Source: Reyranellaceae bacterium | GTDB lineage: Bacteria; Pseudomonadota; Alphaproteobacteria; Reyranellales; Reyranellaceae | Direction: 5' to 3' | Assembly (NCBI GenBank): GCA_022844045.1 | Contig: JALHMM010000023.1 | Coordinates: 1 to 64,000, forward strand | Length of the DNA stretch: 64,000 bases | Shown: one piece after another, positions 44,983-53,183 of the stretch | Layout: the number at the start of each line of letters is the position of its first letter | How positions within the stretch are numbered: position 1 is the stretch's first letter | Program-made: the position numbers and the translations under genes | The notes under the pieces: generated by a model | What the model was told of the DNA's origin: nothing | Database searches by the model: none | Seen by the model: only the letters and a program-made list of their open reading frames with translations

Positions 44983-45885
44983 TTGGATTTTGACGCGTTG
45001 CTGCGCTGCTTCGGCACGAGCTCGTGCATGGTGACGCAGGTCACCTCCGGCCTGATCATCGGCATGCTGGTGTTCCTGATCGCATCGGGTGTGACGCTGA
45101 TCTTCGGCGTGCTCAAGATCACCAACTTCGCCCATGGCTCGCTCTACATGGCCGGTGCCTACATCGCCTATGCGATGTACCAGCTGAGCGGCAGCTACTT
45201 CCTCGCCGTGATCGTGGCCGCGCTGGGCGTCGCCGCGATCGGCGTGGCCTTCGAGCGCCTGCTGATGAGCAAGGTCTACGGCTCCAATGTGCTGATGCAG
45301 CTTCTCGTCTGCTATGCCGTGGTGCTGATCGCCGACGATCTGGTGAAGATCATCGCCGGGCCGAGCTATCGCTCGATGGGCATGCCGGTGGAGTTCCGCC
45401 TGCCGCCGATCCGCATCGCCGGCGGCGTGATCCCGCCCTTCTACCTGTTCCTGATCGGCACGGCGGCCGTCATCGGCATCGCGCTGTGGGGCGTGATCGG
45501 CTACACGCGCTTCGGCAAGATCGTGCGCGCCGCGGCCGCCAATGGCCCGATGGTCTCGGCGTTGGGTATCCGGGTGAACGTCTACTACGCCGCCGTCTTC
45601 GGTCTGGGCAGCGCGTTGGCCGGCATCGGCGGCGCGCTGGCCGCGCCGGTGCGCTCGCTGACACCGGGCATGGGCTTCTCGATCCTGATCGAGTCCTTCA
45701 TCGTCACCGTGATCGGCGGCATGGGCTCGATCGTCGGCGCCTTCGTCGCGGCGCTGATCCTGGGCTTGACGCGCGCCTTCGGCTCGATCGGCTTCCCGCT
45801 TTTCGTCGATGGCGCGATGTTCCTGATGATGGCGCTGGTGCTGATCTTCAAGCCCAGCGGCCTGTTCGGGCGGGAAATCCGATGA
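44983..45885 (+). CDS. livH: Branched-chain-type ABC permease, LivH family
   Basis: A 300-residue inner-membrane permease with about eight helices. Family motifs are ASGVTLIFGVLKITNFAHGS and, in the middle, GKIVRAAAANGPMVSALGI. The start is a TTG at 44983 with CGGGAG 6-7 nt upstream; an ATG at 45028 is an alternative that would lose the first 15 residues. Its stop overlaps the next start (ATGA). Confidence 0.92.
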   Translation: MDFDALLRCFGTSSCMVTQVTSGLIIGMLVFLIASGVTLIFGVLKITNFAHGSLYMAGAYIAYAMYQLSGSYFLAVIVAALGVAAIGVAFERLLMSKVYGSNVLMQLLVCYAVVLIADDLVKIIAGPSYRSMGMPVEFRLPPIRIAGGVIPPFYLFLIGTAAVIGIALWGVIGYTRFGKIVRAAAANGPMVSALGIRVNVYYAAVFGLGSALAGIGGALAAPVRSLTPGMGFSILIESFIVTVIGGMGSIVGAFVAALILGLTRAFGSIGFPLFVDGAMFLMMALVLIFKPSGLFGREIR

Positions 45886-46859
45886 ACAGGCTCAGCCCCC
45901 GCATGCGCGACTACGCCTGGGCCGGTCTGGCGCTGGTCCTGCTGCTGCTCGTGCCGCTGGTCACCGACCGCCCGGCGGCGCGCGACTTCATCATGTTCAC
46001 CATGGCCTACGGCCTGCTGGCGATGTCGCTGAACCTGCTGGTCGGTTACACCGGGCTGGTGTCGTTCGGCCACGCGATGTTCTTCGCCACCGGCTCCTAC
46101 GCCTTCGGCCTGGCGATGCAATCCGGCCATTTCTCGATACCCGCCGCTTTCGCGCTGGGTGTCGGCTCGACGGCGGTGATCGCGCTGGTGATCGGCGCGA
46201 TCTGCGTACGGCTCAACGAGATCTACTTCGCCTTCCTGACGCTCGCCTTCCAGATGCTGATCTACAACGTGATCCTCGCCTGGGTCTCGGTGACCGGCGG
46301 CGACCAGGGCCTGATGGGCGGCATCCCGAGGCCGAAATTCCTCGGCATCGACCTGGCCGACCGCATGCATCTCTACATCTTCTGCTGCGTCGTCTTCATG
46401 ATCTGCATGCTGATCATGCGCCAGATTGTCGTGTCGCCCTTCGGCTACACGCTGCGCCTGATCCGCGACAACGAGGAGCGCGCGGCGTTCCTCGGCATCG
46501 ACGTCTTCCGCGCCAAGCTCAGCTGCTTCGTGATCTCCGCCTGCATGGCCGCCGTCGGCGGCATCCTGCTGTCGCTGTTCGTCTCGGGGGCCTATCCGAA
46601 TTTCGGCTTCTGGACGACCTCGGGCGAGGCGATCTTCATGATCATGATGGGCGGCATCAACGTGTTCGTGGGCCCGCTGCTGGGCGCGGTGATCTTCCGC
46701 GTGCTCAACGACGTGATCGTCGCCTACACCAGCCACACCGAGCTGGTACTGGGCATCGTCGTGCTGGTCTTCGTGCTGGGTCTGCGCAAGGGCCTGCTCG
46801 ACGTCGTCGCCGAGCAGATCGAGCGGCGCCGCGACGCGGCCCGGCGCAAGGATTCGTGA
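45882..46859 (+). CDS. livM: Branched-chain-type ABC permease, LivM family
   Basis: A 325-residue permease with about nine helices, partner of the LivH protein. Typical blocks: MSLNLLVGYTGLVSFGHAMF and GYTLRLIRDNEERAAFLGID. It is translationally coupled to livH and ends 7 bases before livG. Confidence 0.93.
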   Translation: MNRLSPRMRDYAWAGLALVLLLLVPLVTDRPAARDFIMFTMAYGLLAMSLNLLVGYTGLVSFGHAMFFATGSYAFGLAMQSGHFSIPAAFALGVGSTAVIALVIGAICVRLNEIYFAFLTLAFQMLIYNVILAWVSVTGGDQGLMGGIPRPKFLGIDLADRMHLYIFCCVVFMICMLIMRQIVVSPFGYTLRLIRDNEERAAFLGIDVFRAKLSCFVISACMAAVGGILLSLFVSGAYPNFGFWTTSGEAIFMIMMGGINVFVGPLLGAVIFRVLNDVIVAYTSHTELVLGIVVLVFVLGLRKGLLDVVAEQIERRRDAARRKDS

Positions 46860-46866
46860 GCATGCC

Positions 46867-47619
46867 ATGCTGAAGCTCGAGAACCTGAACAAGTCGTTCG
46901 GCGGCGTGGCGGCGACCCGCGACGTCACGCTGGAGTTCACGACCGGCTCGCTGTCGGCGGTTATCGGCCCCAACGGCGCCGGCAAGACGACACTGTTCAA
47001 CCTGATCACCGGACGGTTCGCGCCGACCAGCGGCCGTATCCTGCTCGACGGTGTGGATATCGCCGGCCACTCGCGCCGCGAGATCGTGCGGCGGGGTATC
47101 GGCCGCGCCTTCCAGGTCGCCAGCCTGTTTCCCACGCTGAGCGTCGCCGATGCGCTGTCGGCGGCGACGCAGACGCACCTCAGGCAGGAAGGCGGCATGC
47201 TGACGCTTTTCGCATCGGGCGAGGCGCGGAAGCGCGCGGCCGAGGTGATGGAACTGCTGGGGCTGTCGCGCGTGGCCGATGTTCCCAGCCGCAACCTCAG
47301 CCACGGCGACCAGAAGCTGCTCGACATTGGCCTGGCGCTGGCAGTGAAGCCCAAGGTGCTGCTGCTCGACGAGCCCACCGCCGGCATGGGGCCGGAGGAA
47401 CGCTGGCAGATGATGGAGACGGTGCGTCGCCTGTGGCAGGCCGGCGGCATGACCCTGGTCTTCATCGAGCACGACATGGACATCGTCTTCGCCATCGCCC
47501 AGTCGGTGCGCGTGCTGTCCTACGGCGCGGTGCTGGCCGAGGGCACGCCCGACGAGATTCGCCGCCATCCCAAGGTGATCGAGGCCTATCTCGGCAAGGC
47601 GCACGGAGCGGCCGCATGA
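46867..47619 (+). CDS. livG: Branched-chain-type ABC ATPase, LivG family
   Basis: A 250-residue ATPase. Walker A is GPNGAGKTTLFNLI; the Q-loop region and signature NLSHGDQKLLDIG follow (LSHGD in place of LSGGQ, usual for LivG). Walker B is LLLDEPTAGMG, and the His switch is FIEHDMD. Its last codons overlap the livF start (ATGA). Confidence 0.95.
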   Translation: MLKLENLNKSFGGVAATRDVTLEFTTGSLSAVIGPNGAGKTTLFNLITGRFAPTSGRILLDGVDIAGHSRREIVRRGIGRAFQVASLFPTLSVADALSAATQTHLRQEGGMLTLFASGEARKRAAEVMELLGLSRVADVPSRNLSHGDQKLLDIGLALAVKPKVLLLDEPTAGMGPEERWQMMETVRRLWQAGGMTLVFIEHDMDIVFAIAQSVRVLSYGAVLAEGTPDEIRRHPKVIEAYLGKAHGAAA

Positions 47620-48329
47620 GCGCGGTGGTGCTGCAAGTCGAGGGCATCGACGTCTTCTACGGCGCCAGCCAGATCCTGTTCGGCGTCTCCCTCGACGTCG
47701 AGCGGGGTCAGTCACTGGCGCTGCTGGGCCGCAACGGCGCCGGCAAGAGCACGACGATGAAGGCGATCATCGGCCTGGCGCCGCCGCGCGTCGGTGCGGT
47801 GCGGGTGGCCGGCGAGGATATGCGCGGCCGCTCGCCCGATCGCATCGCGCGCGCCGGCATCGGCTTCGTGCCCGAAGATCGCCAGGTCTTCCCCGAGCAT
47901 TCGGTCGAGGACAACCTGACCATCGGCGCCAAGAAAGGCATCGATGGCCGCGTCGACTGGACCCTGGAGCGGGTCTACGAAATCTTCCCCATCCTGGCCG
48001 GGATGCGCGGCCGCATGGCCGGCCGCCTGTCGGGCGGCGAGCAGCAGATGCTGACCATCGCCCGCACCTTGATGGGTAATCCCGATGTGCTGTTGCTCGA
48101 CGAGCCCAGCGAAGGCCTGGCACCGATCATCGTCGAGAAGATCGGCGAGCTGATTGGCCGCCTGCGCGAGATGGGCGTCACCTTGGTCGTCGCCGAGCAG
48201 AACATGCATTTCTGCCTGGGTATCGCCAGCCATGTCGCGGTGATCGACAAGGGCCACATCGTCTATCGCGATACGATCGAGGGCCTGAAGGCCAACGACG
48301 AGGTCAAGCGGCGATATTTGGCGGTGTGA
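47616..48329 (+). CDS. livF: Branched-chain-type ABC ATPase, LivF family
   Basis: A 237-residue ATPase, partner of LivG. Walker A GRNGAGKSTTMKAI, signature LSGGEQQMLTIARTL, Walker B LLLDEPSEGLAP and switch VVAEQNMHF are all present. It ends the operon; a dispersed repeat holding an insertion sequence follows. Confidence 0.95.
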   Translation: MSAVVLQVEGIDVFYGASQILFGVSLDVERGQSLALLGRNGAGKSTTMKAIIGLAPPRVGAVRVAGEDMRGRSPDRIARAGIGFVPEDRQVFPEHSVEDNLTIGAKKGIDGRVDWTLERVYEIFPILAGMRGRMAGRLSGGEQQMLTIARTLMGNPDVLLLDEPSEGLAPIIVEKIGELIGRLREMGVTLVVAEQNMHFCLGIASHVAVIDKGHIVYRDTIEGLKANDEVKRRYLAV

Positions 48330-48336
48330 CCCCAGC

Positions 48337-48423
48337 CTCACCCTGAGGAGCGCCCACAGGGCGCGTCTCGAAGGGCGGGCAACACACCGAGTCGGTTGAC
48401 CATGCTTCGAGACGGCCGCTGCG
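48337..48423. repeat. Left part of a dispersed palindromic repeat split by the insertion sequence
   Basis: CCTCACCCTGAGGAGCGCCC, CGTCTCGAAGG and CTTCGAGACGGCCGCTGCG match the modules of the intact copy at 50245-50351. The sequence stops at CCGCTGCG and resumes at 49902 with CCGCTGCGCGGCCTCCTCAG. Confidence 0.85.
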
Positions 48424-49901
48424 AGTTGTGTGCGTCAAGTTCAGCAGAAGGGCGATGTGGCCAGTGGTCATGACGGCGGGCTCGTCCCGGTAGTCCACAG
48501 GGGCCTGCCGTGCGCGCCGCGAAGCGAGCTGCGGACTCCGGCGCAGCGGCGCGCGCGGCGGGTACCTGTGGACCCACCGGGGCGAGAGGACGAGGTGTCG
48601 GCGGCGCTCATGCGGCCTGCCGCAGCATCTGCTTCTGATGCTCGCGCAGGTGCTCCATGTTGAGGTAGCGAGGGCCCTCGAGCCAATTCTCGTGCGTCTC
48701 GGCCGCCAGAGCCCGCACCAGGCGCAGGCAACTCTGCGCGTGCGGGAAGATGCGCACCACATGGCTGCGCCGCTTGATCTCCTGGTTGAGCCGCTCGAGC
48801 ATATTGGTCGACTTCAGGTGCTTGTGGTGCGGCAGCGGCAGCCGGTAGTAGCTCAGCGTCTCCTCGATGTTGTCCTCGACCCAGGCGGTGAGCTTGGGAT
48901 ACTTGCCCTGCCACCTGGCGAGCCAGGTCGCGATGTCGCGCCGAACCTCGCCAAGCTCGCGCCGGTCGTAGAACCAGCGCAGCTCCTGCAGGCAGTCGTC
49001 GTCGACCTTGCGCGGCACGTAATCGAGCGCGTTCCTCAGGAAGTGCACGTAGCAGCGCTGCCACACCGCCTCGGGCAGCGCCTCGCGGATCGCCGCCTTC
49101 AGCCCCGCATGATTGTCGGAGACCGCGAACTGCACGCCGTGCAGGCCGCGCCGGCGCAGCCCGACCAGAAAGTCCTTCCAGCTCGAGCGGCTCTCGCGAT
49201 TGGCCAGCTCCACCGCCAGGATCTGGCGACGGCCTTCCCAGTCGATGCCGATCGCCACCAGCACCGCCTGGCTGACGATCACCCCGCCCTCGCGGATGCG
49301 CTCGTAGCGCGCGTCGAGGATCACATAGGGATAAGCGTCGTCCAGCCGCCGCTCGGCGAACGCCCGCAACCCTTCGTCCAGCGTCCGATTGATCGCGCTG
49401 ATCGAGGACGCCGAGAACTCATGTCCGCACAGCTCCTCGGTCACCGCCTTGACCTTGCGCGTCGAGACGCCCTGCACGTACATCTCCGCCAGCGCCGCCA
49501 CCAAGGCCTTCTCCGAGCGCTGGTAGCGCTCGAACAGCGCCGTCGAGAACCGACCCTCCCGGTCCTGCGGCACCCGCAGCTCCAGCGTCCCCACACGGGT
49601 GATCAGGTTGCGCTCGTAGTAGCCGCTGCGGTAGCCCCGCCGCCCCGCCGTGCGCTCGCTTTTGGCCGCTCCCAGCGCCTCCGTCATCTCCGCCTCGAGC
49701 GCCGCTTGCACCACCCGCTCCACCAGCGGCCGCAGAAAATCCTCTTCCGCCGACAGCAGCGCTTTCACATCCAGCAGCTCCGGCTTACCTTCCTTCTTGG
49801 TCATGGCGTGCTTCCTTTCCACAGGATCGGTGACGTCGAACATCACCAACATGCCATGGCCACCGGCTTCTCGCCGTTTGCTGAACTCCCCGCACACTAT
49901 C
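48424..49901 (-). mobile_element. IS256-family insertion sequence, about 1478 bp
   Basis: One transposase gene lies between inexact terminal inverted repeats. The left end reads AGTTGTGTGCGTCAAGTTCA; the right end in reverse reads GATAGTGTGCGGGGAGTTCA. Both flanks carry CCGCTGCG (48416-48423 and 49902-49909), an 8-bp target duplication as usual for IS256. The element lies inside a dispersed palindromic repeat. The complete transposase and matched ends suggest a recent, possibly active insertion. Confidence 0.9.
48608..49804 (-). CDS. IS256-family (mutator-type) transposase
   Basis: A 398-residue DDE transposase that looks complete. Catalytic residues are expected at Asp164 (VILDARYERIREGG), Asp230 (FAVSDNHAGLKAAI) and Glu337 (STNMLERLNQEIKRR). 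The C-x2-H type motif CYVHFLRN (about 251) also fits the family. The ATG at 49804 is used; upstream in-frame codons to 49924 would run out of the element. Confidence 0.93.
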   Translation of the reverse strand: MTKKEGKPELLDVKALLSAEEDFLRPLVERVVQAALEAEMTEALGAAKSERTAGRRGYRSGYYERNLITRVGTLELRVPQDREGRFSTALFERYQRSEKALVAALAEMYVQGVSTRKVKAVTEELCGHEFSASSISAINRTLDEGLRAFAERRLDDAYPYVILDARYERIREGGVIVSQAVLVAIGIDWEGRRQILAVELANRESRSSWKDFLVGLRRRGLHGVQFAVSDNHAGLKAAIREALPEAVWQRCYVHFLRNALDYVPRKVDDDCLQELRWFYDRRELGEVRRDIATWLARWQGKYPKLTAWVEDNIEETLSYYRLPLPHHKHLKSTNMLERLNQEIKRRSHVVRIFPHAQSCLRLVRALAAETHENWLEGPRYLNMEHLREHQKQMLRQAA

Positions 49902-49933
49902 CCGCTGCGCGGCCTCCTCAGCATGAGGTTGGT
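49902..49933. repeat. Right part of the split dispersed repeat
   Basis: CCGCTGCGCGGCCTCCTCAG followed by CATGAGGT continues the repeat interrupted at 48423. It also codes the last residues of the GIY-YIG gene on the minus strand. Confidence 0.85.
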
Positions 49934-50238
49934 CTTGTTGCGCGGCTTGCGAGCGACCTCAGCGCTTCATAGTCGCCCCTGATCAGGGCTTCCTTCTTGC
50001 GGCGACTCCAGCCCTTGATCTGGCGCTCCACTGTGATCGCATCGGTGATGTTGGTGAAGTGTTGCGACCAGACCAACGCCACTGGTCTGCGCGACGCAGT
50101 ATACCCGCCATACCTCCCGGCGTTGTGCTCCGCGAGCCGCTGATCGAGGCCAAGCCTTGCCGAGCCGACATGGTATGAGTCGTCGGCGCATCGCAGGATA
50201 TAGACGTAAGCACCGGGTTGATCAGGCACGATCGACAA
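49918..50238 (-). CDS. GIY-YIG domain protein
   Basis: A 106-residue protein of the small UPF0213/YhbQ type. It has a single GIY-YIG nuclease domain: AYVYILRCADDSYHVGSA, RLAEHNAGRYGGYTASRRPV and ERQIKGWSRRKKEALI. Such proteins are single-domain nucleases or DNA-binding proteins of unclear role. The last residues (TRPTSC) are coded by the dispersed repeat next to the insertion sequence, so the original C-terminus may have been different. Confidence 0.85.
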   Translation of the reverse strand: MSIVPDQPGAYVYILRCADDSYHVGSARLGLDQRLAEHNAGRYGGYTASRRPVALVWSQHFTNITDAITVERQIKGWSRRKKEALIRGDYEALRSLASRATRPTSC

Positions 50239-50244
50239 TACCCT

Positions 50245-50351
50245 ACCTCATGCTGAGGAGGCCGCGCAGCGGCCGTCTCGAAGCATGGGCAACAGGCAGG
50301 GTGTGTAGCCGACCCTTCGAGACGGCGCTGCGCGCCTCCTCAGGGTGAGGT
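50245..50351. repeat. Intact dispersed palindromic repeat (CTTCGAGACGG type)
   Basis: ACCTCATGCTGAGGAGGCC, GGCCGTCTCGAAGCATG and then CTTCGAGACGGCGCTGCGCG and CCTCCTCAGGGTGAGGT form a long hairpin of about 107 bases. It is the undisturbed relative of the repeat split at 48423/49902. Confidence 0.85.
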
Positions 50352-50360
50352 CGGAGGGCG

Positions 50361-51104
50361 CTACGCCGGCTCGGTCAGGGCCGCCGCCAGCGCCATGCGC
50401 TCGCGGGATCCGATGTTCATCGTGTCCTCGAGGTAGCGCTCGACGGTGCCCCAGCGGCCTTCGATCGTGTCGAGCGCGGCGTTGAGGAAGGATGGCCGTA
50501 CCTTGACCAAGGCGGCGCGCACCTCGTCGGGGAACTCCGAGATCGTCAACACCCTGGGCACGTAATGGTCGTTGCTCAGCAGGTAGTCCTGGACGATGAC
50601 GTCGCGCGGCACGCCCAGCACCGAGAGGATCAGCGCCGCGGCGACGCCGGTGCGATCCTTGCCGGCGGCGCAGTGGAACAACAGGGGCTTGTCGCCGGCG
50701 TTCAGCAGACGCTCGAACATGCGGGCGAACGCGTCGTGCTTCTCCAGCGCGTACCAGCGATAGGTCTGCTCCATCACATCCACGGCGACGGCGGCATCGA
50801 GCGGTCGTGTCTCGCGGCGTCGGCGCAATTCCTCGGCGACCGTCGGCTCGATCGGCGCGTGCAGGCGCACGCCCGGCGCGAACGCCGGCGCGGCGGCGGC
50901 TTCGTTGATGCCGCGGAAGTCGACGATGGTGCCCAGATCCAGCGCGTCGAACCGCGCGCGACCAGATGGGCTGAGCTCGTCGAGGTTCGCCGAGCGGAAG
51001 ATACGGCCGCGCTTCACATGTCGGCCGTCGCGCGTCGCGTAGGCGCCGACGCAACGGACGTTGCTCGTGCCATCGATGGGGATCAGGCGGTCGTAAGTGG
51101 TCAT
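50361..51104 (-). CDS. Tyrosine/phosphoinositide-type protein phosphatase
   Basis: A 247-residue phosphatase of the Y_phosphatase3 (LMO1800/PtpB-like) type. The P-loop HCAAGKDRTGVAAALIL holds the catalytic Cys and Arg; IFRSANLDELSPSG and LGTIVDFRG are also typical. No signal peptide. The ATG at 51104 gives the family start; an upstream GTG would add 18 residues. It follows the degenerate SDR gene after 25 bases. Confidence 0.85.
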   Translation of the reverse strand: MTTYDRLIPIDGTSNVRCVGAYATRDGRHVKRGRIFRSANLDELSPSGRARFDALDLGTIVDFRGINEAAAAPAFAPGVRLHAPIEPTVAEELRRRRETRPLDAAVAVDVMEQTYRWYALEKHDAFARMFERLLNAGDKPLLFHCAAGKDRTGVAAALILSVLGVPRDVIVQDYLLSNDHYVPRVLTISEFPDEVRAALVKVRPSFLNAALDTIEGRWGTVERYLEDTMNIGSRERMALAAALTEPA

Positions 51105-51129
51105 GGCGCCGATGTAGGACGGGAATGTT

Positions 51130-51882
51130 TCAGAATTGATACCGCCGCAACCCGCCATCGACCGGTATCACCGTGCCGGTGATATAACCGGCCAGCGGCG
51201 AGGCGAGGAAGCAGACCAGGGCGGCGATCTCCTCCGGCTCGCCGTAGCGGCCGACCGGGATCTCGTTCTCCGACTGCCACTGGCGGTACTCGGGCGAGTA
51301 GTTGCGCAGGATCTGTTCGCTGTGGATGCGGCCTGGCGGGATGCAGTTGACGGTGACGCCGTGCTTGCCGACCTCGCGCGACAGGCCCTTCGACCACGAA
51401 TGCATCGCCGCCTTGGCGCAGAAGGCGCCGTTGATGCCGTCGGGCTCGGACTTGCCCGTGATGTTGACGATGCGGCCGTACTTGCGCCCGATCATGCTGT
51501 CGATCAACTTGTCGGCGATCTGCCGCTGGCGCGTGAAGTTCAGCGTCATCGCCTCCTGCCACTGCGCTTCGTCGGTGTGCAGCTTGAAGTGACGGCTGCC
51601 GCCGGCGTTGTTGACCAGGATGTCGACGCCGCCAAGTTCCTTGGCCGCCGCGGCCGTGATGGTCGCCGGTGCGTCCTCGCGCATCATATCGCATTCGATC
51701 AGCGCCGGGCGCACGCCACCTGACGCGACGATCTCGTCGGCCAAAGTCTCCAGGAGGTTGCGCCGGCGCGCGACGACGGCGAGCTTGACGCCCTCCGCCG
51801 CCAGCGCCTTGGCGATGCCGCGGCCGATGCCGATGCTGGCGCCGGTGACCAGCGCCGTCCGGCCGGCGATCTTGAGGTCCAT
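51130..51882 (-). CDS. Short-chain dehydrogenase-like protein lacking the catalytic Ser and Tyr
   Basis: A 250-residue SDR fold protein. The cofactor site is intact (VTGASIGIGRG, and NNAGG at 91-95), and the C-terminal PVDGGLRRY is usual. In the active-site region, IVNITGKSEPDGINGAFCAK is about 3 residues shorter than FabG. The positions of the catalytic Ser and Tyr read Gly143 and Ala153; only Lys157 of YxxxK is left. It may bind NAD(P) without standard catalysis, or use another residue. It lies between the phosphatase and the zeta-subunit gene, the same strand as both. Confidence 0.75.
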   Translation of the reverse strand: MDLKIAGRTALVTGASIGIGRGIAKALAAEGVKLAVVARRRNLLETLADEIVASGGVRPALIECDMMREDAPATITAAAAKELGGVDILVNNAGGSRHFKLHTDEAQWQEAMTLNFTRQRQIADKLIDSMIGRKYGRIVNITGKSEPDGINGAFCAKAAMHSWSKGLSREVGKHGVTVNCIPPGRIHSEQILRNYSPEYRQWQSENEIPVGRYGEPEEIAALVCFLASPLAGYITGTVIPVDGGLRRYQF

Positions 51883-51886
51883 CCGG

Positions 51887-52213
51887 CTACTTCGACTCTT
51901 CCATCACCTGCTTCTTGGCCTCGTCGATGAGCTTATCCATCTGCTTGCGCACCGCGCCGGCATCGGCCGGCTTTCCAGCGGCGCCAAGGTCGGCCAGCAC
52001 CTTCTGCAGCACGTCGTCGTCGCCGGCCTTCTCGAAGTCGGCCATCACGACTTCCTTGGCGTAGGCGTCGGCGTCCGGGCCGGCCTTGCCGAGCTGCGCG
52101 GCGACCCACTGGCCGAGCAGGCGGTTACGCCGGTTGTTGACCTTGAACTGCAGGTCCTGGTCGCGCTTGAACTTGTTCTCGAAGGCTTTTTCCCGCTCGT
52201 CGAAAGTGCTCAT
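51887..52213 (-). CDS. F1-ATPase inhibitor subunit zeta (DUF1476)
   Basis: A 108-residue helical protein of the alphaproteobacterial zeta family, which blocks ATP hydrolysis by F1 when energy is low. The N-terminus MSTFDEREKAFENKFKRDQD is the inhibitory segment, followed by LQFKVNNRRNRLLGQW. The ATG at 52213 gives the family N-terminus. The family is almost restricted to Alphaproteobacteria, which supports the assignment of the organism. Confidence 0.92.
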   Translation of the reverse strand: MSTFDEREKAFENKFKRDQDLQFKVNNRRNRLLGQWVAAQLGKAGPDADAYAKEVVMADFEKAGDDDVLQKVLADLGAAGKPADAGAVRKQMDKLIDEAKKQVMEESK

Positions 52214-52328
52214 CGCGATCCGTCTCCCATGGTCCGTCCGGCGGTTTCGCCGAGCACGGTATATAGCGTCGCCAGTGGGCATTCGCCACCCTGCGTGGCA
52301 GAGTGTTCGGCAAACGGGAGGAAACGGC

Positions 52329-53183
52329 ATGAGTGACGATCTGGCGACCTACCGCCAATGGATCGGACGGGGCGAGACGCGCGAGGATTTCGCGGCCCCT
52401 TTTCCACCGCATGCGCTGATCCAGACCTTTGACACCGGCGATTCCCGCCTGAAGACGGGCGATACGCTGCCGCCGCTGTGGCACTGGCTGTACTTTCTCG
52501 ACACCACGCCACGCTCCAAGCTGAGCCCGGACGGGCTGCCGGGCCGCGGCGACTTCATGCCGCCGGTGACCTTGCCCCGACGCATGTGGGCGGGCAGCCG
52601 GTTCACCTTCCATGACGCGCCGCTGAGGCTCGGCGACACGCTGCGCCGCGACTCGGCGATCGCCGCCATCGAGGGCAAGAGCGGCAGCACCGGCGAGATG
52701 GTCTTCGTCACCGTGCGCCACCGCATCTCCGGCGCCGCCGGGCTGGCGGTGGAGGAGGAGATCGACGGTGTCTATCGCGAGGCGGCCAAGCCGGGCGAGG
52801 TGCAGAAGGCCGGCCGTCCGGCGCCGACCGACCCGACCTGGAGCAAGACGATCAAGCCCGATCCGGTCCTGCTGTTCCGCTTTTCGGCGCTGACCTTCAA
52901 CCCGCACCGCATTCATTACGACCAGCCCTACGCGACGACCACCGAGGGCTACCCAGGCCTGATCGTGCACGGGCCGCTGATGTGCCTGCTGCAGGTCGAG
53001 CTGGCGCGCCGCTCGGTGCCGGATCGCAAACTGAAGAGCTTCGCGCTGCGCGCGCTGGCGCCGGTCTACGACCAGGCGCCCTTCGACGTGCAGGCGCGGC
53101 GCGAGGCCGACGGCTCGGTGACGACCTGGATTCGCGATCCGCACGGCGCGATGGCCCAGCAGGGCAAGGCGGTCTTCGCATGA
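52329..53183 (+). CDS. FAS1-like (MaoC-related) hydroxyacyl dehydratase, copy 1
   Basis: A 284-residue hotdog-fold protein of the mesaconyl-C4-CoA/3-methylfumaryl-CoA hydratase type. N-terminal half: LPPLWHWLYFLD and DFMPPVTLPRRMWAGSR. C-terminal half holds the hydratase segment HRIHYDQPYA with EGYPGLIVHGPL. GGGAGG lies 6 nt before the ATG. Its stop overlaps the next start (ATGA). The acyl-CoA substrate is not visible. Confidence 0.8.
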   Translation: MSDDLATYRQWIGRGETREDFAAPFPPHALIQTFDTGDSRLKTGDTLPPLWHWLYFLDTTPRSKLSPDGLPGRGDFMPPVTLPRRMWAGSRFTFHDAPLRLGDTLRRDSAIAAIEGKSGSTGEMVFVTVRHRISGAAGLAVEEEIDGVYREAAKPGEVQKAGRPAPTDPTWSKTIKPDPVLLFRFSALTFNPHRIHYDQPYATTTEGYPGLIVHGPLMCLLQVELARRSVPDRKLKSFALRALAPVYDQAPFDVQARREADGSVTTWIRDPHGAMAQQGKAVFA

